IMG/VR virus record: IMGVR_UViG_3300032296_002019
Span: 1-64,000 of that record
Origin: a virus
DNA: 64,000 nucleotides
Reading direction: 5' to 3' (one strand)
The notes beneath the pieces are model-generated. The model searched no databases. It saw only the letters and a list, made by a program, of their open reading frames with translations, and had not been told where the DNA came from. A program made the translations under genes and the position numbers. Each line of letters starts with the position of its first letter. Position 1 is the stretch's first letter. Shown one piece after another: positions 57,034 through 64,000 of the stretch.

Positions 57034-57683
57034 AATTTATTTTTGTTATTTTTACAGTTATTAAAATGGTACTTTATCATACCAGATGCTCCCCCTATTA
57101 ATAAACAGTGCGGGCATTGTATTTTTCTTTGAGGCGAATGTACTCTATTTTTATGAGACTCTTTCATTTTTTTTATGGATTCCTCAGAATGTTTTTTTCC
57201 GTACAAAGGATGCTTTTCTCCAGCTTGAACACCTTTAGTAGCTTTGGAAGCTTTTATTTTACTATCTGGTTTTTTCCAATATTCTTTTAGGCTATTAGAC
57301 AATTTTTTTAAAACCTCAGGATTACCCATCGCTTTTCTAGTTTTTTCACTTATCTCTTTTATTTTCTCCTTTGTGTGTTTATAACCACTTTCAACCCCTC
57401 TAGTACCAGATAACCTTTCATTTACTAGATTCCCAGTTCCATGTTTTATGGTTCCGTATTTCTTTATATACACTTCTTCTAGTCGCAGTGATTCTTCTCT
57501 TGTCAAATTTTGTGCCAAAATATCCACTTCAAAACCTCCACACTTTTTTACTATGTCTAACCAATTGGTATTTCTCCTATTATTAATACTTTCATAGGCT
57601 CTTTTTAGAGTACCTTGTCCCACATAAAATACTTCGTTAGTATCTTTTCTTCTATGTTGATACACCACATAATCGTTATTCAT
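57030..57683 (-). CDS. GIY-YIG homing endonuclease with NUMOD3 repeats (217 aa)
   Basis: Start taken at Met 57,683. VVYQHRRKDTNEVFYVGQGT is the GIY-YIG core in its V-Y...Y-V-G form, GGFEVDILAQNLTREE supplies the conserved Arg/Glu segment. HTKEKIKEISEKTRKAMG and HPLYGKKHSEESIKKMKES are NUMOD3-type DNA-binding motifs; CPHCLLIGG...HFNNC is a zinc finger. Free-standing between polA and groES, as for Seg-type phage endonucleases. Confidence 0.85.
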   Translation of the reverse strand: MNNDYVVYQHRRKDTNEVFYVGQGTLKRAYESINNRRNTNWLDIVKKCGGFEVDILAQNLTREESLRLEEVYIKKYGTIKHGTGNLVNERLSGTRGVESGYKHTKEKIKEISEKTRKAMGNPEVLKKLSNSLKEYWKKPDSKIKASKATKGVQAGEKHPLYGKKHSEESIKKMKESHKNRVHSPQRKIQCPHCLLIGGASGMIKYHFNNCKNNKNKL

Positions 57684-57743
57684 AATATTTTTATTATAAA
57701 TAGTGAAAATTTGTGCATGCCCTTCTATCAAATATTGTGTTTT

Positions 57744-60050
57744 CTAATGGCCGTCCCTTAGGTTATGTGCCAAAGCAGGAGGAGCTACTAAATCTAATGA
57801 CAACTTGGTAGTATTTTCCATTTTGTCTTGAACAATCTTAGAAGCTTCTTCCACTATACCCTCTTCCACTTCTATAACCAATTGGTCATGAATCTGCGCC
57901 ACCACCTGTCCTTTCATTCCTCTTTTTTTAAATTCCCTGTTTATTTCAATAGCGGCACGATTTACTATAGAAGCTGCTAAACTCTGGATTTGATAGTTCA
58001 TTCCGTTGTTTAATCCATTCTTGTAATCTCTCACCATATTTAACACAGTATCTTTATCTAGCTGATCTTCTAGTTTCTTCTGAAACTTCCACTCTAATAG
58101 CTTGTCTCCAAACTTTTCATAAAGATATGAAACTTTTGGCAAATGGCGAATTCTTCCTACTTGTGTTTTTATATATCCATTTTTTTTAACAAATTCTTTA
58201 GATGTTTCCATCCACTTTTTAAGATTAGGGAATCCATCTAAGTATCCATCTATAAGCTTCTCTGCATCTTCTGTAGACACGTCTATGCTCTTTCCTAGTG
58301 CGTAAGCTCCCATCCCATATGGAATACCTAAAGAATATGCTTTAGCCTTCTGTCTAACGTTATTAGCCATCTTCTTTAGATAATTGGGGGCTTTTTTATC
58401 TGGAGAATACTGGTCTAGCTTTTCTGTTTTTATTGCAATGGTAGAATAGAAATCCCATCCATTTCTAAAAATATCTTTCAATCCCTCATCATCTGCCACA
58501 TGAGAAAATACTTTTGGCTCTAGAGACTCATAATCACAATCTATAAAAATATTACCTGGTTTAGATATAAAGAATCCTCTAATCATGTTGGTATACTTTA
58601 TGACTATAGGATCATCTTCGCCATCTTCTTTAGGCCTCGGTAACTGTTGTGCATCTGACCCATACCTGCCTGATACGGTAGCATGTTGCTTATAATAGAA
58701 ATAATATAACCCATCCTCTACTTTATCTAAAAATCTATCCATATAGGTAGATTTTATCTTAAGAAGTTTATTGTAGATTCTTAGATTCTTAGCCCACTCG
58801 TGTTTGTCAGATATAGATTGAATAAACTCATCATCAAACTTATCTTTCCCCTTATCTGTGGTAGATATCGGCTTCATCCCTAGTACTTCAAAAGCAATAC
58901 TACCCATGTGATCTTTTGACTGTATATTGAAGTATTCTGATTCCTGACTCTCTTTCCACAATCCCATGCTAATTTTTATAGCCGCTTTCTCATCTAGTTG
59001 ATCTATATTTCCAGTTGTCAAGTATTCCTTGACAGTTGAATCCGGTAACTCACTTATATTTTTAGCAGTTATAGAGTATTTACCAGATTTCTCAGAAACA
59101 GGTAGCGGTAAATTATAATACTCTACTAATCTTTGAGCATAGGTACCTTTATTGCTAGGCGGGAACTTCTCTAAAGACTTATCAACAATCCACTCTTTTA
59201 CTGCTGGATTTTTTAATAGTTCTGATATAACTAGCTTTTTATATGATTCTAGATCAGCTATTATCTCTTCTCTGGCCTTATTCATTAAATCTACGTCTAC
59301 CATAACTCCATTACTCTCCATTGGGATAGTAACTTCTTTATATAGAGGCATTACTTCGTCTTCGAAGAAGAATTTTTCCAGTCCCTCCCTTACAAGCTTT
59401 TCATAGTAATAGTTGTATACTCTAAGAGTTAAATCAGTATCCGCACAAGCATACTTAGATAGTATTGGGAGATCGGCTTTCCATATCTCATAGTTCTCTT
59501 TTGTAGTAGTGCCTCCATTAGATTTTATAGATTCTTTTAGGAGAACCTGTTCTTCGTTAGCCTCCTTCTCCATATCCAAACCTAATTCAGCTTGAATAGC
59601 TATCGCTATGTCCTTCAATCCAAATGATCCTCCGAATCCTTCCCCAGCGCCTTCTTCAGATACAGTGTGAACAAGCAATATAGTATCTGCATGTATGTGT
59701 GGAGTTATGTCTATTCCGTAAAAACACTTAACGAATCTAGAATCAAACGATAAGTTGTGGCCTATTATCTTTTTACTACAGAGAAGAGATATAACTTTCT
59801 TAGCCAATTCATGACAGCTTTCTCCGTATATATTACTTTCAACAAGCTCTCCGTCTTTGTATATCATTGTGGGCATGTAGTACCCTACCCCTACTTCTCC
59901 TGAAACTGATAGCCCTATTACACTTCCCTTTCTAGGATTTAAAGATGTGGTTTCAGTATCAAAAGCAATTATATCGTTTGCTTTTATATGCCTAACCATC
60001 TCCCTCAAAGTATCCGGAGTGTCTACCGTTATGTACTTTTTGTCTTGCAT
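57744..60050 (-). CDS. polA: DNA polymerase I, family A, with 3'-5' exonuclease (768 aa)
   Basis: The N-terminal domain has exonuclease motifs (AFDTETTSLNP, IGHNLSFDSRF, YACADTDLTLRVYNYY). The polymerase domain has motif A IFIDCDYESLEPKVFSHV, motif B RQKAKAYSLGIPYGMGAYAL and motif C VVAQIHDQLVIEV. No 5'-3' nuclease domain, as in T7-type phages. At the position of E. coli Phe762, motif B has Leu. It is the likely main replicative polymerase, close to helicase and nucleotide genes. Confidence 0.97.
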   Translation of the reverse strand: MQDKKYITVDTPDTLREMVRHIKANDIIAFDTETTSLNPRKGSVIGLSVSGEVGVGYYMPTMIYKDGELVESNIYGESCHELAKKVISLLCSKKIIGHNLSFDSRFVKCFYGIDITPHIHADTILLVHTVSEEGAGEGFGGSFGLKDIAIAIQAELGLDMEKEANEEQVLLKESIKSNGGTTTKENYEIWKADLPILSKYACADTDLTLRVYNYYYEKLVREGLEKFFFEDEVMPLYKEVTIPMESNGVMVDVDLMNKAREEIIADLESYKKLVISELLKNPAVKEWIVDKSLEKFPPSNKGTYAQRLVEYYNLPLPVSEKSGKYSITAKNISELPDSTVKEYLTTGNIDQLDEKAAIKISMGLWKESQESEYFNIQSKDHMGSIAFEVLGMKPISTTDKGKDKFDDEFIQSISDKHEWAKNLRIYNKLLKIKSTYMDRFLDKVEDGLYYFYYKQHATVSGRYGSDAQQLPRPKEDGEDDPIVIKYTNMIRGFFISKPGNIFIDCDYESLEPKVFSHVADDEGLKDIFRNGWDFYSTIAIKTEKLDQYSPDKKAPNYLKKMANNVRQKAKAYSLGIPYGMGAYALGKSIDVSTEDAEKLIDGYLDGFPNLKKWMETSKEFVKKNGYIKTQVGRIRHLPKVSYLYEKFGDKLLEWKFQKKLEDQLDKDTVLNMVRDYKNGLNNGMNYQIQSLAASIVNRAAIEINREFKKRGMKGQVVAQIHDQLVIEVEEGIVEEASKIVQDKMENTTKLSLDLVAPPALAHNLRDGH

Positions 60051-60071
60051 TTCATAACCTTTATTTTAATT

Positions 60072-60518
60072 TTACAATCCAGTACTACCGAAACCGCCCA
60101 GACCTCTATCAGTTTCGGACAGCTCTTGCGTCTCATAGAATATAGGCCTTTGAGGCAGTTTCATTAGTACTCCTTGGGCTATCCTCTGCCCTGTTGTATA
60201 AGTAAAAACATAATTTCCATGATTAATAAGTACAACTTTTATCTCTCCTCTATAATCTGAATCTACTGTACCTGGAGAATTTAAAACTGTTATACCGTTT
60301 TTTAAAGCTAGTCCACTTCTAGGCCTTATCTGTAACTCATATCCTTCCGGGATTTCCATAGCCAACCCAGTACTAATACATTGTATTTGTCCTGGCTGAA
60401 CAGATCCACCATGACAAGATCTCAAATCAAATCCAGCAGATCCTGATGTTTCATAAGAAGGAACTGTTGCGTTTTCATTTAATCTCTTTATGCGGACTGT
60501 TGTAATCTTTGTATCCAT
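60072..60518 (-). CDS. dut: dUTPase (148 aa)
   Basis: All five motifs of the trimeric dUTPase are seen: [40 protein letters not shown] and the C-terminal [10 protein letters not shown]. It hydrolyses dUTP to dUMP, the substrate of ThyA in this genome. Located directly downstream of small genes and next to polA. Confidence 0.97.
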   Translation of the reverse strand: MDTKITTVRIKRLNENATVPSYETSGSAGFDLRSCHGGSVQPGQIQCISTGLAMEIPEGYELQIRPRSGLALKNGITVLNSPGTVDSDYRGEIKVVLINHGNYVFTYTTGQRIAQGVLMKLPQRPIFYETQELSETDRGLGGFGSTGL

Positions 60519-60521
60519 AAA

Positions 60522-60749
60522 TTAGTTTTGAATTTCACAATCACACAACAGCTCTAGCATCAAATCTTCAAATACATCAGGTTCTTGTACTTCACGAAAT
60601 CTTTCTTTCATAAAAGATGTATAAGGATGGGGAGGTTCCACTTCATATAAGAATATTCCATTTTTAATATCCCTAATTGTGTAATACTGTCCTTGTTCTA
60701 TAACCCCAGGATGTCCTACTATGCACTCAACAATAGATCCTATTTTCAT
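60522..60749 (-). CDS. Hypothetical protein (75 aa)
   Basis: Small beta-barrel-like protein (MKIGSIVECIVGHPGVIEQG..., YYTIRDIKNGIFLYEV), acidic C terminus. Overlaps the upstream gene by four bases. Not recognised. Confidence 0.6.
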   Translation of the reverse strand: MKIGSIVECIVGHPGVIEQGQYYTIRDIKNGIFLYEVEPPHPYTSFMKERFREVQEPDVFEDLMLELLCDCEIQN

Positions 60750-60970
60750 ACTTTCTCAATTTTTTCTTTTAATTCTTTTAGTTCTTCTTTTAACTTACCA
60801 GATAAAATAGTCAACTCTTCAATCTCCTGTCTCTGAACTTCAACAACTGCATTTATAATTACAGCATTTTTAAGAAACTCTGTGTTGACTTGCATCTGTT
60901 TTTCTCTGGAATAAAATAAGTACCCCATCCCTAATAGATTCAGTACCAGAAAGATTATGTATACGGTCAT
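60746..60970 (-). CDS. Membrane-anchored coiled-coil protein (74 aa)
   Basis: N-terminal helix VYIIFLVLNLLGMGYLFY, then a long charged helix ending LKEELKELKEKIEKV. A consensus promoter precedes it, so it leads the operon that includes dUTPase and polA. Function unknown. Confidence 0.6.
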   Translation of the reverse strand: MTVYIIFLVLNLLGMGYLFYSREKQMQVNTEFLKNAVIINAVVEVQRQEIEELTILSGKLKEELKELKEKIEKV

Positions 60971-60984
60971 TTTTGTTATTTGAA

Positions 60985-61015
60985 CAAATATACAAATTAT
61001 TGTTTTACTTCCAAA
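60985..61015 (-). promoter_or_regulatory. Consensus Bacteroidetes promoter
   Basis: Minus strand TTTG (61,015-61,012), 19-base spacer, TATATTTG (60,992-60,985), 15 bases before the ATG at 60,970. It likely drives the dut-polA-groESL side. Confidence 0.75.
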
Positions 61016-61170
61016 TTTTTATTTCCTTTTACCCATTTTGGAATATAAGGACATTCTTTGCATTTAGCACCGCAACAAACCATTCTTCGAGAAAGGTAGA
61101 GAGCGGTGAATACTATGTACCCAGTCCGCTCATCTATGTAGTAATCTTTACCTTCCTCTAAGTTCTTCAT
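60997..61170 (-). CDS. DUF5522-like cysteine-rich protein (57 aa)
   Basis: Start at Met 61,170, overlapping the reductase stop (TAATG). YYIDERTGYIVFTALYLSRR is followed by CCGAKCKECPY, the typical CCG..C..CPY block of DUF5522. Probable metal binding. Its gene contains the -33 part of the next promoter. Function unknown. Confidence 0.7.
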   Translation of the reverse strand: MKNLEEGKDYYIDERTGYIVFTALYLSRRMVCCGAKCKECPYIPKWVKGNKNLEVKQ

Positions 61171-63020
61171 TATTCCACAGCACAGGCACCTCCAGCACAA
61201 GCTGCTATGGCACCAAAATTAACAGTGTCATCTTCTTCTACAACATTAGTCAAATCAATAGAAGTAAGATGTTTTACTTTCTCTTCGTATTGTTCTTTTG
61301 TAATGTCTTCAAAAGGAGCTTGAACATATGTGCCTCCCCAATAAGGAAGTACTGATAGTCCGTTATAGTGAGCCCTGTTTTCCCACATCCACTTTCCTAC
61401 TTCTTCCCATTCATCTTGTTTTATAGATACGGTGGCAGAAACATTGTGAGTATTATACCCGTTTCTATGACCATTTTTTATCCAATTAACAGAGAAGTGC
61501 TTAACTCTTTCTAAAAGTTCAATAGGAGTTTCTGATCTCAGGATTGAGTTTTCTGGGGATTTGATAGGAATCCTAACACACAAAGTATCATGAGATCTCA
61601 ATTGATCATCTTCACAAATCTCTGGATGGTTCTGCATAAGATACTTTGCAACATCTTCTGATTTGTTGAATCTAACAGTTCTAAGATAGTAGTCATTATG
61701 CCAAGCATGGATGCCTGAAGAGGTTCCTAATACGCAAGAAGTTGTTCCTGAAGGCTTAATACAAGTTACACGAGCTGCCTTATTCACACCAATCTCTTCA
61801 GCATAGAACGCATTTACCTCTTTAGCTAAATCTGCTGCCTTTTTAAGATCATACTTCAAGATCTCACCACTTCCTATTCCAGTCATTCCAATTCCTAACA
61901 AAGCATCTTTTTCTGTAGTTTTCTGCCAGATAGAACGGAGATAGTGAAAATCAGTGAATGAAGCCTGTAGAGTTCCGAAGAATGAAGCCACTCTTACACG
62001 CTCCATAAGATCATCTTCATCTACTACATCGGACACATTTACCTCACAAAGATTACAGAATTGGTAAGGCTTAAGGGCGATTTCACAGCAAGGGTTAGTT
62101 CCCCACTCAGCATTCTTAGTCCAATAGAAACCAGGTTCTCCAGAATTACTAAGTTCTACTTTCTTCCACAAAGCTTTAAACTCTTCTTCACTTATTTGAC
62201 CTCTTTCCAATACTGCAGAGTTATTAGCCCTTCCCCTTTGTTCATTAAGTTCCCACCAATTACCAAACTTACAAGTAAGCATGTCTTCATCATCATGGCT
62301 AAACAAAGCAATCATAGCAGCTCTTCTGATACCACCTGATAGTACGCTATTAGCAATGTGACACATAATATCGTGTACTTCTAGGGTTGAAAGCTTTTCT
62401 CCGTTGTGTTTACGTTCAAGAATAGATTCTATATGAAATAAACAAACCTTAAGTGGTTCGGGACCAGGCGCTTTACCTCCAGCTGTAATAAGTCTAGCTC
62501 CCTTAGGACGAATATCTCTAAAATCAAAAATAGGTTTAGGACCTTTTCCAAAATAGGATTTCATTAAAACTTTTACTGCATCAGCCCATCCTATAATGCT
62601 ATCTTGGATAAGAAATCTTTTTTGCTTTGTTGGTTTGATTATCTCAGGTAGCTTCTCAACATGTTGAAACTGAACGGAATATCCAACTCCTGTTCCTCCT
62701 AACAAAAGAAACATAGATTCAGAAAAACAATGAATGCTATCCATTGGAAGGTAGCAACAGTTGTATATCCTGGCATTGTTTACTTCTGCAGCTGCACCTG
62801 CAAACTGCAAGGCTCTCATAGAAGGAAGAACCTTTTTTTGCCTTATAAATTCGGCATTTTCAATTATTTCCTTTCTCAGTTTAGGAAATTTCTGCATCAT
62901 CATTACTTCGTATCTAGTAACAATTTCATCCCACGTTTCCCTTCTTTTTACTTCTGGTAAATACTTTGAATACTTAGAGAAAATGGTAATCTGACTTAAG
63001 ATTTCTGATCCTAATTCCAT
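61170..63020 (-). CDS. nrdJ: Class II (B12-dependent) ribonucleotide reductase (616 aa)
   Basis: Single-chain RNR with YNCCYLPMDS near residue 88, NPCCEIAL at 309-316, the radical-site NLCEVN at 323-328, KPSGTTSCVLGTSSGIH, and the C-terminal CAGGACAVE dithiol pair used for re-reduction. This set matches the monomeric adenosylcobalamin-dependent type of Lactobacillus leichmannii, though shorter than its 739 aa. It turns ribonucleotides into deoxyribonucleotides without oxygen, so it needs host B12. A promoter-like site is upstream. Confidence 0.93.
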   Translation of the reverse strand: MELGSEILSQITIFSKYSKYLPEVKRRETWDEIVTRYEVMMMQKFPKLRKEIIENAEFIRQKKVLPSMRALQFAGAAAEVNNARIYNCCYLPMDSIHCFSESMFLLLGGTGVGYSVQFQHVEKLPEIIKPTKQKRFLIQDSIIGWADAVKVLMKSYFGKGPKPIFDFRDIRPKGARLITAGGKAPGPEPLKVCLFHIESILERKHNGEKLSTLEVHDIMCHIANSVLSGGIRRAAMIALFSHDDEDMLTCKFGNWWELNEQRGRANNSAVLERGQISEEEFKALWKKVELSNSGEPGFYWTKNAEWGTNPCCEIALKPYQFCNLCEVNVSDVVDEDDLMERVRVASFFGTLQASFTDFHYLRSIWQKTTEKDALLGIGMTGIGSGEILKYDLKKAADLAKEVNAFYAEEIGVNKAARVTCIKPSGTTSCVLGTSSGIHAWHNDYYLRTVRFNKSEDVAKYLMQNHPEICEDDQLRSHDTLCVRIPIKSPENSILRSETPIELLERVKHFSVNWIKNGHRNGYNTHNVSATVSIKQDEWEEVGKWMWENRAHYNGLSVLPYWGGTYVQAPFEDITKEQYEEKVKHLTSIDLTNVVEEDDTVNFGAIAACAGGACAVE

Positions 63021-63048
63021 GGCTTTTTTAATTAAATTTTTAAGAAGA

Positions 63049-63077
63049 CAAAAATAAATACTGTATATATAACCAAA
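63049..63077 (-). promoter_or_regulatory. Bacteroidetes-type promoter of nrdJ
   Basis: Minus strand TTTG (63,077-63,074), 17-base spacer, TATTTTTG (63,056-63,049), 28 bases before the nrdJ ATG at 63,020. Confidence 0.6.
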
Positions 63078-63129
63078 AAAAAGTTTAATTGCTCTGCTTT
63101 TTTTTAGTTAGGACTCTATGCTTATAAAA

Positions 63130-64000
63130 TTAATTCCTGCTGAACTTTTTCTTAAGCATTGATATATCATCCGAACTAAAATCTCCCTTCCCTCCATCTT
63201 CTTGACTTTCAGATTCTTCGTCATAAAGATCTTCTGATACATCGATAAAGCCTTTGTTTAGGTCTATTTTTGCAGAATATGTCATGCCGTCTGGGCCTAG
63301 CCTAGATTTCATTATATGGAAACGACCTGTACCGTTTATTTTATCTTTACGTCTCCTAGATAAGGAAACGCTAAAGTCTGCTATCATCATTTTTTGAAAG
63401 CTTCCGGCTACCTTGTCTCCCTCAATAATCTCATCCTTGGCTCCCATCCTGTTAATCTGGGAAGGACAAACAAAAGGAATCTTTAGATCCTTCGCCATAC
63501 CTTTCAGATCTGTATAGATGTCATCGAGTTCCTCCTTAGCCTCTTTTCTTATCTTTCTAGGCTTTAAAAGATCCGGGTAATCTATTATTATCAAATCTGG
63601 GATGAAGTCGCTATTGGCTTCTAATTGCTTTATATGCGATTCTATAGTATCCAAAGAAGCCCTACCTGGGGAGTATTCCTTGATTATTATTCTGCCTTTT
63701 AGGTTTTTTACTGCCGTTTCCACTTCTTTCCTGTGAAACTTCAGCATCTTAACCTCTACTCCGGTAAGTATAGAATCTATTTTTTTACCTACATACTTCT
63801 CATCCAACTCTAAAGTATAGTATACAACATTGTATCCATTCTTAATACAATGGGAAGCTATGTTACAAACAACAGTAGATTTACCGATACCAGGAGGTGC
63901 AAACAATAGCATAAGATTACTTCCACCAATTCCACCATCTGTTATATCATTAAAGACTTTCCAAGGAAAAGGAATCTTCCTATCCTCTTCTTCCCTAAAC
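63130..64000 (-). CDS. DnaB-like replicative helicase (5' end outside window)
   Basis: The frame is open to the window edge. GGIGGSNLMLLFAPPGIGKS covers Walker A (APPGIGKST), FIPDLIIIDYPDLLKP is Walker B, and FVCPSQINRMG and MKSRLGPDGMTYSAKID are the later DnaB/gp41 RecA-fold motifs. An internal Met at 63,912 is not the start, because the Gly-rich lead-in to Walker A lies before it. The acidic C terminus (EESESQEDGG) could bind partners. It unwinds DNA ahead of the polymerase. Confidence 0.88.
   Translation of the reverse strand, partial: FREEEDRKIPFPWKVFNDITDGGIGGSNLMLLFAPPGIGKSTVVCNIASHCIKNGYNVVYYTLELDEKYVGKKIDSILTGVEVKMLKFHRKEVETAVKNLKGRIIIKEYSPGRASLDTIESHIKQLEANSDFIPDLIIIDYPDLLKPRKIRKEAKEELDDIYTDLKGMAKDLKIPFVCPSQINRMGAKDEIIEGDKVAGSFQKMMIADFSVSLSRRRKDKINGTGRFHIMKSRLGPDGMTYSAKIDLNKGFIDVSEDLYDEESESQEDGGKGDFSSDDISMLKKKFSRN

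Noticed and set aside
1-64000. Stop-codon reassignment (TAG or TGA recoding)
   Set aside because: TAA, TAG and TGA all occur at sensible gene ends next to following starts, and no long gene is broken by in-frame TAG or TGA. The tRNAs seen are Met and Leu, not suppressors.
1-64000. CRISPR arrays, insertion sequences or integrase/attachment sites
   Set aside because: I saw no regularly spaced repeats, no transposase or integrase motifs and no terminal inverted repeats. HNH and GIY-YIG genes are the only mobile-element-like features.

Overview
The window is a single stretch of a large double-stranded DNA phage genome, most likely a tailed phage of a Bacteroidota (Bacteroidetes) host. The evidence is indirect but consistent. 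The DNA is AT-rich, and genes are packed with short gaps or small overlaps. Starts sit behind A-rich leaders (AAAAGTTATG recurs) rather than Shine-Dalgarno sites. Several promoters match the Bacteroidetes pattern TTTG-N17..19-TAnnTTTG. The replication and nucleotide genes are of phage type (family A polymerase, DnaB-like helicase, dUTPase, ThyA, B12-dependent ribonucleotide reductase). The standard genetic code is used: TAA, TAG and TGA all end genes. No capsid, tail or terminase gene is recognisable, so this is the early/metabolic/accessory part of a larger genome.

Layout. (1) 1-24,046, nearly all plus strand: an array of about 60 small early-type genes, most of unknown function. Recognisable members are small lipoproteins, a RadC-like JAB-domain protein, an HTH protein, several zinc ribbons, a GHKL-like protein, a DUF6915 protein, a stand-alone DnaA domain IV protein, a GP88-family protein, a DUF932 protein and an HNH endonuclease. 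One minus-strand gene (1931-3052) interrupts it; it carries a WYL-like 'YYQGD' domain that recurs twice in the protein at 41,510-42,310. (2) 24,041-32,933, minus strand: methyltransferase, HTH-calcineurin phosphoesterase, DUF3310, winged-helix protein, BCS1-like AAA+ ATPase, truncated UDP-sugar dehydrogenase, thymidylate synthase, a small Tat-signal protein, a hexapeptide acetyltransferase and an RNA ligase. (3) 32,961-39,358, minus strand: an RNA-rich region with tRNA-Met(CAT), tRNA-Leu(TAA), a structured region with a tRNA-like fold, a complete tmRNA with an unusually long tag reading frame, and a roughly 300-nt unassigned structured RNA with its own promoter and terminator. Among these lie a run of small membrane/coiled-coil proteins (lysis-cassette candidates) and a secreted metzincin-like protease with thrombospondin type 3 repeats. 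(4) 39,388-42,310: small hypothetical proteins, a degenerate HNH-like DNA-binding protein and the double WYL-like protein. (5) 42,342-53,404: a glycosylation island with at least eight glycosyltransferases, an FkbM-type and another SAM methyltransferase, and a secreted DRGH nuclease. (6) 53,428-64,000: RHH regulator, Cas4/RecB-like nuclease, GroEL, GroES, GIY-YIG homing endonuclease, family A DNA polymerase, dUTPase, class II ribonucleotide reductase and the start of a DnaB-like helicase that runs off the window.

How the parts may work together (inference): the minus-strand right end supplies deoxynucleotides and replicates DNA, and the chaperonin pair supports folding of phage proteins. tRNAs, RNA ligase and tmRNA suggest the phage maintains or rescues translation late in infection. 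The glycosyltransferase block, UDP-sugar dehydrogenase and acetyltransferase probably decorate a virion or host surface glycan. The exported proteins (lipoproteins, metzincin, nuclease, Tat-signal protein) act on the cell envelope or beyond. The observations most worth following up are the 39,041-39,344 RNA, the 33,440-33,760 structured region, the long-tag tmRNA and the WYL-like proteins.
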